Made by a program: the position numbers and the translations under genes. From PALSA-1196 sp036833805 (GTDB taxonomy: Bacteria > Pseudomonadota > Gammaproteobacteria > Steroidobacterales > Steroidobacteraceae), in assembly GCA_036833805.1 (NCBI GenBank), contig DAITPA010000088.1, positions 1 to 5,302 of the forward strand: a stretch of DNA of 5,302 nucleotides. Reading direction: 5' to 3'. How positions within the stretch are numbered: position 1 is the stretch's first letter; every line of letters starts with the position of its first letter. This document shows, one piece after another, positions 1 through 5,302 of the stretch. The notes under the pieces were generated by a model. It was not told the DNA's origin and made no database searches. It saw nothing but the letters and a program-made list of their open reading frames with translations.

Positions 1-243
1 GTGCAACAGGTGCGCGAGAGCAAGTACATCATGCTGCATGCGCCGCGCGCGGCGCTCGCTGACATCCGCAGGCTGCTCCCCGGAAGCGAGTCGCCGACGA
101 TCATTCCGCTCGAAGGTTTTCCCGACCGAGTCGCCGTCCACGCCGTGTGTCGCGAAAACGTGTTCTGGGAAACGCTCGAGAGCCTGAAGAAAGCCGGCGC
201 GAGCGCACTCCTGGTGCTGCCGGTCGAGAAGATGCTGGCCTGA
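1..243 (+). CDS. hisG: ATP phosphoribosyltransferase, C-terminal part (5' end outside window)
   Basis: This is the last 80 residues of HisG, which condenses ATP with PRPP to form phosphoribosyl-ATP, the committed step of histidine synthesis. The frame is open from base 1, so the GTG there is an internal Val codon and not a start. The visible part begins near the motif RESKYIMLHAP and continues through PTIIPLEGFPDRVAVHAV, FWETLESLKKAGAS and the terminal LVLPVEKML. This closely resembles the end of E. coli HisG as I recall it. It is the ACT-like C-terminal regulatory domain of the long form (about 300 residues), which in that family binds histidine for feedback inhibition. The short, HisZ-dependent form lacks it. 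The catalytic domains lie off the left edge. The stop TGA at 241-243 is 5 bases before hisD. Confidence 0.96.
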   Translation: MQQVRESKYIMLHAPRAALADIRRLLPGSESPTIIPLEGFPDRVAVHAVCRENVFWETLESLKKAGASALLVLPVEKMLA

Positions 244-248
244 CGCGC

Positions 249-1580
249 ATGCGTATTCTCGAGTGGCAAAGCCTTGATGCAGGCGCGCGCCGTGCCGCCC
301 TCGCGCGCCCCACGCAAGCGGCGAGCATCGAGGTATGCCAACAGGTACAGGAGATCATCGCGCGCGTGCGCCGTGATGGCGACGCCGCCGTCCGACAGCT
401 GACGGCGCAATTTGATCGAGTGGATTTGGATGCCTTTGCCGTCACCAGCGCCGAGCTTGCAGCCGCGCGGCGTGCGCTGACGAGCGAGCAGCACGCGGCG
501 CTTGAGCGGGCCATCGATAACGTACACGCGTTCCATGCCGCGCAGCGCGTAGCACCGCTTGCCCTTGAGACGATGCCGGGCGTGCGCTGTGAACGCGTCA
601 TTCGGCCCATCGCGGCGGTCGGTCTGTATGCACCGGCAGGCTCAGCACCGCTACCGTCAACGGTCGTCATGTTAGCGGTGCCGGCGCGAATTGCCGGCTG
701 TCCGACGCGGGTACTGTGCACGCCACCGGACCGACAAGGCGGCGCGCACAGCGCCATTCTGGTTGCGGCTGAGCTCTGCGGCGTGCGCGAGGTCTTCAAG
801 GTCGGCGGCGCGCAGGCCATTGCAGCGCTGGCCTATGGAACCGCAACGATTCCGAAGGTCGACAAGATCTTTGGCCCGGGAAACGTGTGGGTGACCGCGG
901 CAAAACAGGCCGTGGCGCGCAACGTCGAAGGCGCGGCGTGCGATTTACCGGCGGGCCCTTCTGAGGTGCTGATCATCGCGGACGATTCGGCGCGGCCGGA
1001 AATTGTCGCCGCCGATCTTCTCGCCCAGGCCGAGCATGACCCGGAGGCGCAAGCGATCCTCGTCACAGCATCCGCGGACCTTGCGACCGCAGTGGTGAGC
1101 GCCATCGAGTCGCAGTGGCGCGGGTTATCGCGGCGCTCGATCCTGGAGAAGTCACTGACGGCGAGCCGCTGCATCCTGGTTGCCGACCTGCCAACCGCGC
1201 TGGCGGTTGCGAACGACTATGCGCCGGAGCATTTGATCCTGGCTGTACGCGAGCCACGGCGCTGGCTTGCGGCGGTACAGAACGCCGGCTCCGTGTTCCT
1301 CGGCGAGTGGTCGCCGGAGGCGCTCGGTGATTACTGCTCCGGAACCAACCATGTGCTCCCGACCTACGGTTATGCGCGTGCCTACAGCGGCCTCTCGGTG
1401 CTCGACTTCGTCAAGCGCGTGACCGTCCAGGAGATCTCCGCCGCGGGTCTGCGCGTGCTTGGGCCAACCGCAGTGACGCTTGCCGCGCTCGAGGGCCTGG
1501 ATGCGCACGCCGACTCAGTGACGCGTCGCCTGCACTTGCTGAGCTGTTCCTCGGCCGCGGGCGTCGGTGTGGCCTCGTGA
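249..1580 (+). CDS. hisD: Histidinol dehydrogenase
   Basis: HisD is a 443-residue cytoplasmic, zinc- and NAD-dependent enzyme that oxidises L-histidinol to histidinal and then to histidine. E. coli HisD has 434 residues. Visible motifs in order are GLYAPAGSAPLPSTVV (125-140), the nucleotide-binding region FGPGNVWVTAAKQ (208-220), DLPAGPSEVL (232-241), and AQAEHDPEAQ with Q260 and H263. These are followed by APEHL with the catalytic E327-H328, GDYCSGTNHVLPTYGY with D361, and LEGLDAH with E415 and H420. The numbering runs one ahead of the E. coli catalytic and zinc residues throughout, so the protein looks intact. The frame is open back to 147, inside hisG, but ATG 249 gives the family N-terminus (MRILEWQSLDAGAR). 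I see no good Shine-Dalgarno at normal distance, since the purine run 226-231 is 17 bases away. Coupling to hisG termination is therefore likely. The short tail after about residue 428 is not recognisable. Confidence 0.98.
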   Translation: MRILEWQSLDAGARRAALARPTQAASIEVCQQVQEIIARVRRDGDAAVRQLTAQFDRVDLDAFAVTSAELAAARRALTSEQHAALERAIDNVHAFHAAQRVAPLALETMPGVRCERVIRPIAAVGLYAPAGSAPLPSTVVMLAVPARIAGCPTRVLCTPPDRQGGAHSAILVAAELCGVREVFKVGGAQAIAALAYGTATIPKVDKIFGPGNVWVTAAKQAVARNVEGAACDLPAGPSEVLIIADDSARPEIVAADLLAQAEHDPEAQAILVTASADLATAVVSAIESQWRGLSRRSILEKSLTASRCILVADLPTALAVANDYAPEHLILAVREPRRWLAAVQNAGSVFLGEWSPEALGDYCSGTNHVLPTYGYARAYSGLSVLDFVKRVTVQEISAAGLRVLGPTAVTLAALEGLDAHADSVTRRLHLLSCSSAAGVGVAS

Positions 1581-2641
1581 GCTGGGTCGAGCGACTTGCG
1601 CGGCCGGAAATCGTGGCGCTCGCACCCTACCAACATGCAGCCTGGCTGCCGCAGCTTGAGCGGATGCACGCCAATGAGTTGCCATGGCGTCAACCGCGGG
1701 ATGCCACGCGCGCGGGACTCAATCGCTATCCGGAGCCACAGCCGCGCGAGCTCGTTGCGCGAATGGCCGAGATCTATGACGTCGCGCCCGAGTGTCTCCT
1801 CGCAACCCGCGGCAGTGACGAGGCGATTGATCTGCTCGTGCGCGCGTTCTGTCGCGCCGGTGAAGACGCCATCCTCGTCTGTACGCCAACTTTTGGCATG
1901 TACACGCTGGCCGCGAACATTCAAGGCGCGCGCGTGATCGATGTGCCGTTGCGCGCCGCGGACGGTTTCGCGCTCGATGAGGAAGCGCTCCTCGCGCGCT
2001 GCACAGACCGTGTGAAGCTTGTCTTTCTGTGCTCGCCCAACAATCCCACTGGCAATCTTCTGTGTGCCGAGAGCGTACTGCGCATCGCCGCACAGCTCGA
2101 AGATCGCGCGCTGCTGGTCGTTGACGAGGCTTATATCGAGTTCGCGAGCGCGCCAAGCCTTGCGCAGCGGGTGCGCGCGCTGCCGCAGCTTGCGCTGCTG
2201 CGCACGCTGTCAAAGGCGCACGCCCTGGCGGGCGCTCGCTGCGGCGCGCTCATTGCTGCGGCCGAGCTGATCGCGCTGCTGCGTAAAGTGATCTCGCCGT
2301 ATGCAATCCCGCAATTGACCGCCGAGTATGTCCTCGACCTCCTCGCCCCTGCGCAGCTTGCGCTGTTGCCGCAACGCGTCGCGGCCATTCAAGGCGAGCG
2401 CGCGCGCTTGGCGCAGAATCTGCAAAGTTGTCGCGCCGTGGCGCGCGTGTGGCCGAGCGCCGCAAATTTTCTGTTAGTCGATTTCATAAACGCCGAAAGC
2501 GCCGCAGATGCGCTTGCCCTGTCTTGCGCGGCCGGGCTTCTCATACGCGACGTGCGCCGGCAGCCGGGTCTCGCACGCGCGCTGCGCATTTCAATCGGCA
2601 CGTCTGCGCAGAACGATCGGCTGCTCGAGGCATTGCGATGA
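1577..2641 (+). CDS. hisC: Histidinol-phosphate aminotransferase
   Basis: HisC is a 354-residue PLP enzyme (fold type I, class I/II aminotransferase). It converts imidazole-acetol phosphate and glutamate to histidinol phosphate and 2-oxoglutarate. Landmarks are NRYPEPQP with Y51, RGSDEAIDLLVRAF (78-91), TPTFGMY (103-109), and CSPNNPTG with N156. These are followed by VVDEAYIEF with D183 and Y186, RTLSKAHALAGARCG with the Schiff-base lysine K213 and phosphate-binding R221, and ALRISIGT with substrate-carboxylate R337. All match E. coli HisC within two positions. The start is a GTG whose last three bases plus A form the hisD stop, a 4-base GTGA overlap. No convincing Shine-Dalgarno precedes it, so re-initiation after hisD is the likely mode. 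A second in-frame GTG at 1613 would cut into the conserved N-terminal helix (LARPEIVALAPYQ) and is less likely. The gene looks intact. Confidence 0.97.
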   Translation: MSWVERLARPEIVALAPYQHAAWLPQLERMHANELPWRQPRDATRAGLNRYPEPQPRELVARMAEIYDVAPECLLATRGSDEAIDLLVRAFCRAGEDAILVCTPTFGMYTLAANIQGARVIDVPLRAADGFALDEEALLARCTDRVKLVFLCSPNNPTGNLLCAESVLRIAAQLEDRALLVVDEAYIEFASAPSLAQRVRALPQLALLRTLSKAHALAGARCGALIAAAELIALLRKVISPYAIPQLTAEYVLDLLAPAQLALLPQRVAAIQGERARLAQNLQSCRAVARVWPSAANFLLVDFINAESAADALALSCAAGLLIRDVRRQPGLARALRISIGTSAQNDRLLEALR

Positions 2642-3708
2642 GCGGCGCGCGGGTGGTTTTTGTTGATCGCGACGGCACACTCATCGAAGAGCCCACCGAT
2701 GAGCAAGTCGATACACTTGAGAAGCTGCGCTTCATGCCCGGTGTGTTTGCCGCGCTCAGCGAGCTGCAGCGCGGCGGATTCCGGCTCGTCATGGTGACGA
2801 ACCAGGACGGGCTCGGTACGGCAAGCTATCCACGCGCTGCCTACGATACCGTGCAGCAATTCATGATGGACGCATTTGCCTCGCAAGGCGTGCGGTTTGA
2901 TGCCGTGTTCGTCTGCCCGCATCGGCCGGCGGATGCCTGTGCCTGCCGCAAGCCGGCGCACGGTCTCGTTGCGGCGTACCTTAAGGAGCATGCAATCGAT
3001 ATGGCTGCGAGCGCGATGATCGGGGATCGCGACACGGACCTGCAATTCGCACACAACATTGGCGTGCGCGGCTGCAAGGTGCTGCGTTACGGCGCGCCGA
3101 CGGAGAAGTGGCCGGCGATCGTGCAGGATCTGTGCGCGCGCCGTGCGCGGGTGGAGCGCAGCACACAAGAGACGCGTATTGAGGCCGACTTGAATCTCGA
3201 TGCCGGCACGCCGCTGCGCGTCGTGACCGGCATCGGATTTTTCGACCACATGCTTGAACAGCTCGCCAAGCACGGCGGCTTTTCCCTGCAGCTGCAGTGC
3301 CGCGGCGATCTGCACATCGATGAGCACCATACGGTTGAAGACTGCGCGCTCGCGCTCGGAGCGGCGCTGCGCCAGGCACTGGGGTCGAAGCACGGTATCG
3401 CGCGCTACGGCTTCGTTGTGCCGATGGACGAAGCTCGCGCGCAGGTCGCCGTGGATCTTGGCGGCCGCGCCTACTCTGAGTTCGTTGCACGCTTCGATCG
3501 CGAGCAGGTCGGCGGCCTGCCGACGGAGCTCGTACCGCATTTTTTTCGCTCGCTCGCCGAATCCCTCGGCGCCGCCATTCATGTGAGCGTGACCGGCGAG
3601 AATTCGCACCACATGATCGAGGCGTGTTTCAAGGCCGTGGGACGTGCGCTGCGTCAGGCCTTGCGCCGCGAGGGTGACGAGCTGCCGAGCACCAAAGGGG
3701 TTCTGTAA
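2638..3708 (+). CDS. hisB: Bifunctional histidinol-phosphatase / imidazoleglycerol-phosphate dehydratase
   Basis: HisB has 356 residues (E. coli 355) and carries two activities. Residues 1 to about 165 are a HAD-superfamily phosphatase. It has the nucleophile and acid/base in DRDGT (D10, D12), TN at 54-55, the zinc ligand set C93, H95, C101, C103 in CPH...CACRKP, K105, and the acidic motif IGDRDTD (D130). Residues about 175 to 356 are IGP dehydratase, with GFFDHML (H204), DEHHTVED (228-235), ENSHHMIE (H324, H325, E328) for manganese binding, and the C-terminus LPSTKGVL. Dehydratase and phosphatase act before and after HisC, which lies directly upstream. ATG 2638 overlaps the hisC stop as ATGA and has GAGG at 2627-2630, 7 bases upstream. 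The frame is open further upstream to 2428, but that part is out-of-frame hisC. The fusion is typical of Enterobacteria and Xanthomonadales; most bacteria have a single-domain HisB. Confidence 0.98.
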   Translation: MSGARVVFVDRDGTLIEEPTDEQVDTLEKLRFMPGVFAALSELQRGGFRLVMVTNQDGLGTASYPRAAYDTVQQFMMDAFASQGVRFDAVFVCPHRPADACACRKPAHGLVAAYLKEHAIDMAASAMIGDRDTDLQFAHNIGVRGCKVLRYGAPTEKWPAIVQDLCARRARVERSTQETRIEADLNLDAGTPLRVVTGIGFFDHMLEQLAKHGGFSLQLQCRGDLHIDEHHTVEDCALALGAALRQALGSKHGIARYGFVVPMDEARAQVAVDLGGRAYSEFVARFDREQVGGLPTELVPHFFRSLAESLGAAIHVSVTGENSHHMIEACFKAVGRALRQALRREGDELPSTKGVL

Positions 3709-3712
3709 CAGC

Positions 3713-4309
3713 ATGCAGGAGGTGTGCATTATTGACAGCGGCGGTGCGAACCTCGCATCGCTCCAGTTTGCCCTCGAGCGCCTCGGCGCGCGCGCCCGCG
3801 TTAGCAGCGATGCCGCCGAAGTTGCCGACGCTGCGCGAGTGATCCTGCCGGGCGTGGGTTCGGCGGTGCACGCCATGCAGCGCCTGCAGGCCTGCGGGCT
3901 GACGGCGGTGCTGCCGGCCCTAACCTGTCCGGTGCTGGGCATTTGCCTTGGGATGCAGCTGCTGTTTGACAGTTCCGATGAAGGCCCGACGCCCTGCCTG
4001 GGAGTTCTTGCTGGTGCAGTGCGCCGTCTGCGCGCTGCGCACGGCCGGCCCGTTCCGCACATGGGCTGGAACCAGCTCGCAGCGCTGCACGAGGATCCGT
4101 TGCTCGCCGGCGTGCGCTGCGGAGACTACGTCTATTTCGTGCACAGTTTCGCGGTGGCGGTGGGCGCGGCGACGCTGGCAAGCACCGGCTACGGTGCGCC
4201 ACTCACTGCGGTTGCCCGGCGCGGCAACTTCTGGGGCACGCAATTTCACCCTGAGCGCTCGGCCAGCGTCGGCGCGCGCATCCTCGAAAATTTCCTCAAG
4301 GTCAACTGA
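3713..4309 (+). CDS. hisH: Imidazole glycerol phosphate synthase, glutaminase subunit
   Basis: HisH is a 198-residue class I (triad) glutamine amidotransferase. It hydrolyses glutamine and passes ammonia through the HisF barrel to the cyclase site. The catalytic triad is complete: C78 in LGICLGMQLL, and H179 and E181 in GTQFHPERS. Other landmarks are DSGGANLASL (8-17), the oxyanion-strand motif PGVGSA (46-51), PHMGWN (115-120) and YFVHSF (141-146). Length and motifs match E. coli HisH (196). ATG 3713 is 4 bases after the hisB stop and gives the family N-terminus. An open extension upstream to 3644 lies inside hisB and is rejected. Unusually, no Shine-Dalgarno precedes the ATG, while a perfect AGGAGG sits just inside the gene at 3717-3722 (listed separately). 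The end overlaps the hisA start by one base (TGATG). Confidence 0.97.
   Translation: MQEVCIIDSGGANLASLQFALERLGARARVSSDAAEVADAARVILPGVGSAVHAMQRLQACGLTAVLPALTCPVLGICLGMQLLFDSSDEGPTPCLGVLAGAVRRLRAAHGRPVPHMGWNQLAALHEDPLLAGVRCGDYVYFVHSFAVAVGAATLASTGYGAPLTAVARRGNFWGTQFHPERSASVGARILENFLKVN
3717..3722 (+). other. AGGAGG directly after the hisH start codon
   Basis: A perfect anti-Shine-Dalgarno complement, AGGAGG, lies in codons 2-4 of hisH (Gln-Glu-Val), one base after the ATG. It cannot serve ATG 3713 and is too close to the in-frame GTG at 3722. The next in-frame near-start codons are tandem ATT at 3728 and 3731, spaced 5 and 8 bases from it. Starting there would remove residues of the first beta strand, so it is probably coincidental. 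It could still capture ribosomes terminating at hisB 9 bases upstream and help local re-initiation. That role is inferred only. Confidence 0.4.
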
Positions 4310-5082
4310 TGCTGCTCATGCCGGCGATCGATCTGCGCGCCGGCCGCTGCGTGCGCCTGCGGCAGGGGGATTTCAGCGCCGAGACGCGTTACGAAAATGA
4401 TCCCGAGGAGCTGCTGCGCCGCTATCAGGCATGGGGTGCACCCTGGCTGCACGTCGTCGATCTCGACGCGGCGAGGGATCGAACACTTGCCAATCAAGCG
4501 CTCGTGCTCGCCCTCGCCCGCGAGCACGCCATCAAGCTGCAGGTCGGCGGCGGCGTGCGCTCCGCGCGGCTCATCGAAGAGTTGCTGGCCGCGGGGGTCG
4601 AACGTGTGGTCGTCGGCAGCGCCGCGGTCGAAGCGCCGCGGGCCGTGAGCGCTTGGCTTAAGCGCTTCGGCAATGAGCGTATATGCCTTGCATTTGACGT
4701 GCTCTTGGATGCGGACGGCACGCCGCGCGTGCGCACCCGAGGCTGGACGCACGGCAGCGGGCTTGACTTGTGGGCTGCGGTTGCGCCCTTTATCGCTTGC
4801 GGGTTGAAGCATGTGTTGTGCACGGACATTGAACGTGACGGGACGCTCGCAGGTCCGAACCTCGCCTTGTACTCGCAGGCGATGCGCCGTTGGCCCGGGC
4901 TTGCATGGCAGGCCTCAGGAGGCGTACGTGACGGCGCCGACTTGGTGGCGCTCGCCGCCACCGGCGTCGCCGCCGCCGTCAGCGGCACCGCGTTGCTCGA
5001 CGAGCGCATCAAACTTGAGGAGCTGCAATTATTCTTGCCAAGCGCATCATTGCCTGTCTCGACGTCCGCAACGGCGCCGTAG
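4309..5082 (+). CDS. hisA: ProFAR isomerase (phosphoribosylformimino-AICAR-phosphate isomerase)
   Basis: HisA is a 257-residue TIM barrel that performs the Amadori rearrangement of ProFAR to PRFAR, the substrate of HisH/HisF. The catalytic aspartates are D8 in PAIDL and D130 in LAFDV. Other landmarks are RLRQGDF (16-22), LHVVDLDAARD (47-57), the phosphate loop QVGGGVRS (78-85), HVLCTDIERDGTLAGPN (168-184), and the second phosphate region ASGGVRD (202-208) with SGTALL (225-230). ATG 4309 overlaps the hisH stop by one base and has AAGG at 4298-4301, 7 bases upstream. The protein is about 12 residues longer than E. coli HisA (245). The recognisable family sequence ends around residue 244 (KLEELQLFLP). 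The remaining tail is hisF sequence read in another frame, because the stop codon lies 52 bases into hisF. The variant SGTALL replaces the more usual G[RK]AL seen in E. coli and mycobacterial homologues. Confidence 0.97.
   Translation: MLLMPAIDLRAGRCVRLRQGDFSAETRYENDPEELLRRYQAWGAPWLHVVDLDAARDRTLANQALVLALAREHAIKLQVGGGVRSARLIEELLAAGVERVVVGSAAVEAPRAVSAWLKRFGNERICLAFDVLLDADGTPRVRTRGWTHGSGLDLWAAVAPFIACGLKHVLCTDIERDGTLAGPNLALYSQAMRRWPGLAWQASGGVRDGADLVALAATGVAAAVSGTALLDERIKLEELQLFLPSASLPVSTSATAP
5018..5022 (+). promoter_or_regulatory. Ribosome binding site of hisF (AGGAG)
   Basis: AGGAG inside the 3' end of hisA is the strongest correctly placed Shine-Dalgarno in the window. It ends 8 bases before ATT 5031 and 5 bases before ATT 5028. 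This decides the start of hisF, because no ATG, GTG or TTG lies nearby in frame. In hisA the same bases encode Glu-Glu (5017-5022), so the match could in part reflect protein coding. Confidence 0.75.
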
Positions 5083-5302
5083 TCAAAGGTGTCCGCTTTC
5101 GCGACCACAAAGTCGTGGGCGACATCCTCACGCTTGCAGGTCGCTATCGCGACGAGGGTGCCGATGAACTCGTGTTCTACGACATTACGGCAAGCCCCGA
5201 AGGGCGCTGCGTGGATCGCGACTGGGTGCGGCAAGTGGCGCGCGTGCTTGACATCCCCTTCTGCGTCGCGGGCGGGATTCGCTGCGTCGGCGACGCCGAG
5301 AT
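5031..5302 (+). CDS. hisF: Imidazole glycerol phosphate synthase, cyclase subunit, N-terminal part (3' end outside window)
   Basis: This is the first 90 codons of HisF, the TIM-barrel subunit that uses ammonia from HisH to convert PRFAR to IGP and AICAR. The translation reads (M)LAKRIIACLDVRNG, then VVKGVRF, VGDI, DEGADELVFYDITAS, GRCVDRDWV and IPFCVAGGIR. This matches E. coli HisF almost throughout. Counting from ATT 5031 as residue 1 places the catalytic aspartate at D11 and the conserved lysine at K19, exactly the family numbering. The frame has an upstream TGA at 5016-5018, and the first ordinary start codon is GTG 5115, which would delete D11 and K19. The start must therefore be ATT 5031 (or ATT 5028), unless a base error has turned ATG into ATT. 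AGGAG at 5018-5022 supports this start. The first 52 bases overlap hisA in another frame. Gene identity is certain; only the exact start is open. The second catalytic aspartate (near 130) is beyond the window. Confidence 0.93.
   Translation, partial: MLAKRIIACLDVRNGAVVKGVRFRDHKVVGDILTLAGRYRDEGADELVFYDITASPEGRCVDRDWVRQVARVLDIPFCVAGGIRCVGDAE

Noticed and set aside
1..243. GTG at base 1 as a start codon of a small 80-residue gene
   Set aside because: The translation is the C-terminal regulatory domain of HisG. The window simply begins inside hisG, and GTG is an internal Val codon.
147..248. Upstream extension of the hisD frame
   Set aside because: It overlaps the conserved end of hisG and encodes an Arg/Glu-rich stretch unlike any HisD. 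ATG 249 gives the expected N-terminus and length.
101..820. 239-codon open frame on the - strand opposite hisG/hisD
   Set aside because: Low-complexity Ala/Arg/Ser/Thr-rich translation with no family resemblance. It is a shadow of hisD caused by GC-rich codon use.
2428..2637. Upstream extension of the hisB frame
   Set aside because: It is an out-of-frame reading of the conserved end of hisC. ATG 2638 gives the HAD motif at residue 10, as in E. coli HisB, and has its own GAGG.
3644..3712. Upstream extension of the hisH frame
   Set aside because: It lies over the conserved end of hisB and adds a Cys/Arg-rich segment that HisH proteins lack.
2389..4062. 557-codon open frame on the - strand across hisC, hisB and hisH
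   Set aside because: Over hisB its codons are exact reverse complements of hisB codons, so a stop would need the sense codons TTA, CTA or TCA, which are rare in GC-rich genes. The translation is Arg/Ala/His-rich with no recognisable domain, and it lies wholly over well-identified genes.
5011..5082. HisA-HisF fusion by programmed -1 frameshift
   Set aside because: I find no X XXY YYZ slippery heptamer in the hisA frame within the overlap. Both proteins have complete family termini, and a well-placed AGGAG supports separate initiation of hisF.
5115..5117. GTG as the start of hisF
   Set aside because: It is the first ordinary in-frame start codon, but using it would remove the first beta strand with D11 and K19, which the cyclase needs.
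4494..5234. 246-codon open frame on the - strand opposite hisA/hisF
   Set aside because: No recognisable motifs. It covers conserved barrel residues of two identified genes and ends arbitrarily inside hisF.
1..5302. Search for attenuator, riboswitch, terminator, repeats, CRISPR, tRNA or mobile element
   Set aside because: Every base lies in or within 5 bases of a his gene. The GCGC-rich short palindromes follow composition and codon use, and no U-tract terminator or repeat array is visible. Any his leader would lie upstream of hisG, outside the window.

Overview
This window is a single, densely packed stretch of the histidine biosynthesis operon. All seven genes are on the + strand, in the order hisG (3' end only), hisD, hisC, hisB, hisH, hisA, hisF (5' part only). 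The two largest gaps between genes are 5 and 4 bases, and the other junctions overlap. There is no intergenic space for an internal promoter, terminator, RNA gene, repeat or mobile element, and I see none.

The host is probably a GC-rich gammaproteobacterium. The order hisGDCBHAF is the enterobacterial order. hisB encodes the fused histidinol-phosphatase/imidazoleglycerol-phosphate dehydratase typical of Enterobacteria and Xanthomonadales. HisG carries the C-terminal regulatory domain of the long form. The high GC content and the very GC-rich third codon positions point away from Enterobacteriaceae and towards a Xanthomonadales-like or neighbouring lineage. The taxon is an inference.

Layout: 1-243 is the end of ATP phosphoribosyltransferase (step 1 and feedback point). 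249-1580 is histidinol dehydrogenase (last two oxidations). 1577-2641 is histidinol-phosphate aminotransferase. 2638-3708 is bifunctional HisB (dehydratase and phosphatase). 3713-4309 is the HisH glutaminase subunit of IGP synthase. 4309-5082 is HisA (ProFAR isomerase). From 5031 to the window edge is the HisF cyclase subunit. HisA makes PRFAR, and HisH/HisF convert it with glutamine-derived ammonia to IGP and AICAR. HisB, HisC, HisB again and HisD then take IGP to histidine. The remaining pathway gene, hisI(E), would be expected just past the right edge.

Most of the window is ordinary housekeeping sequence and I do not see a new system. The observation most worth checking is the start of hisF. 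The reading frame has no ATG, GTG or TTG at its 5' end. A TGA at 5016-5018 closes it upstream, and family alignment places the initiator on an ATT at 5031, 8 bases after an AGGAG. The start lies inside hisA, giving a 52-base hisA/hisF overlap in which the HisA tail and the HisF N-terminus constrain each other's codons.
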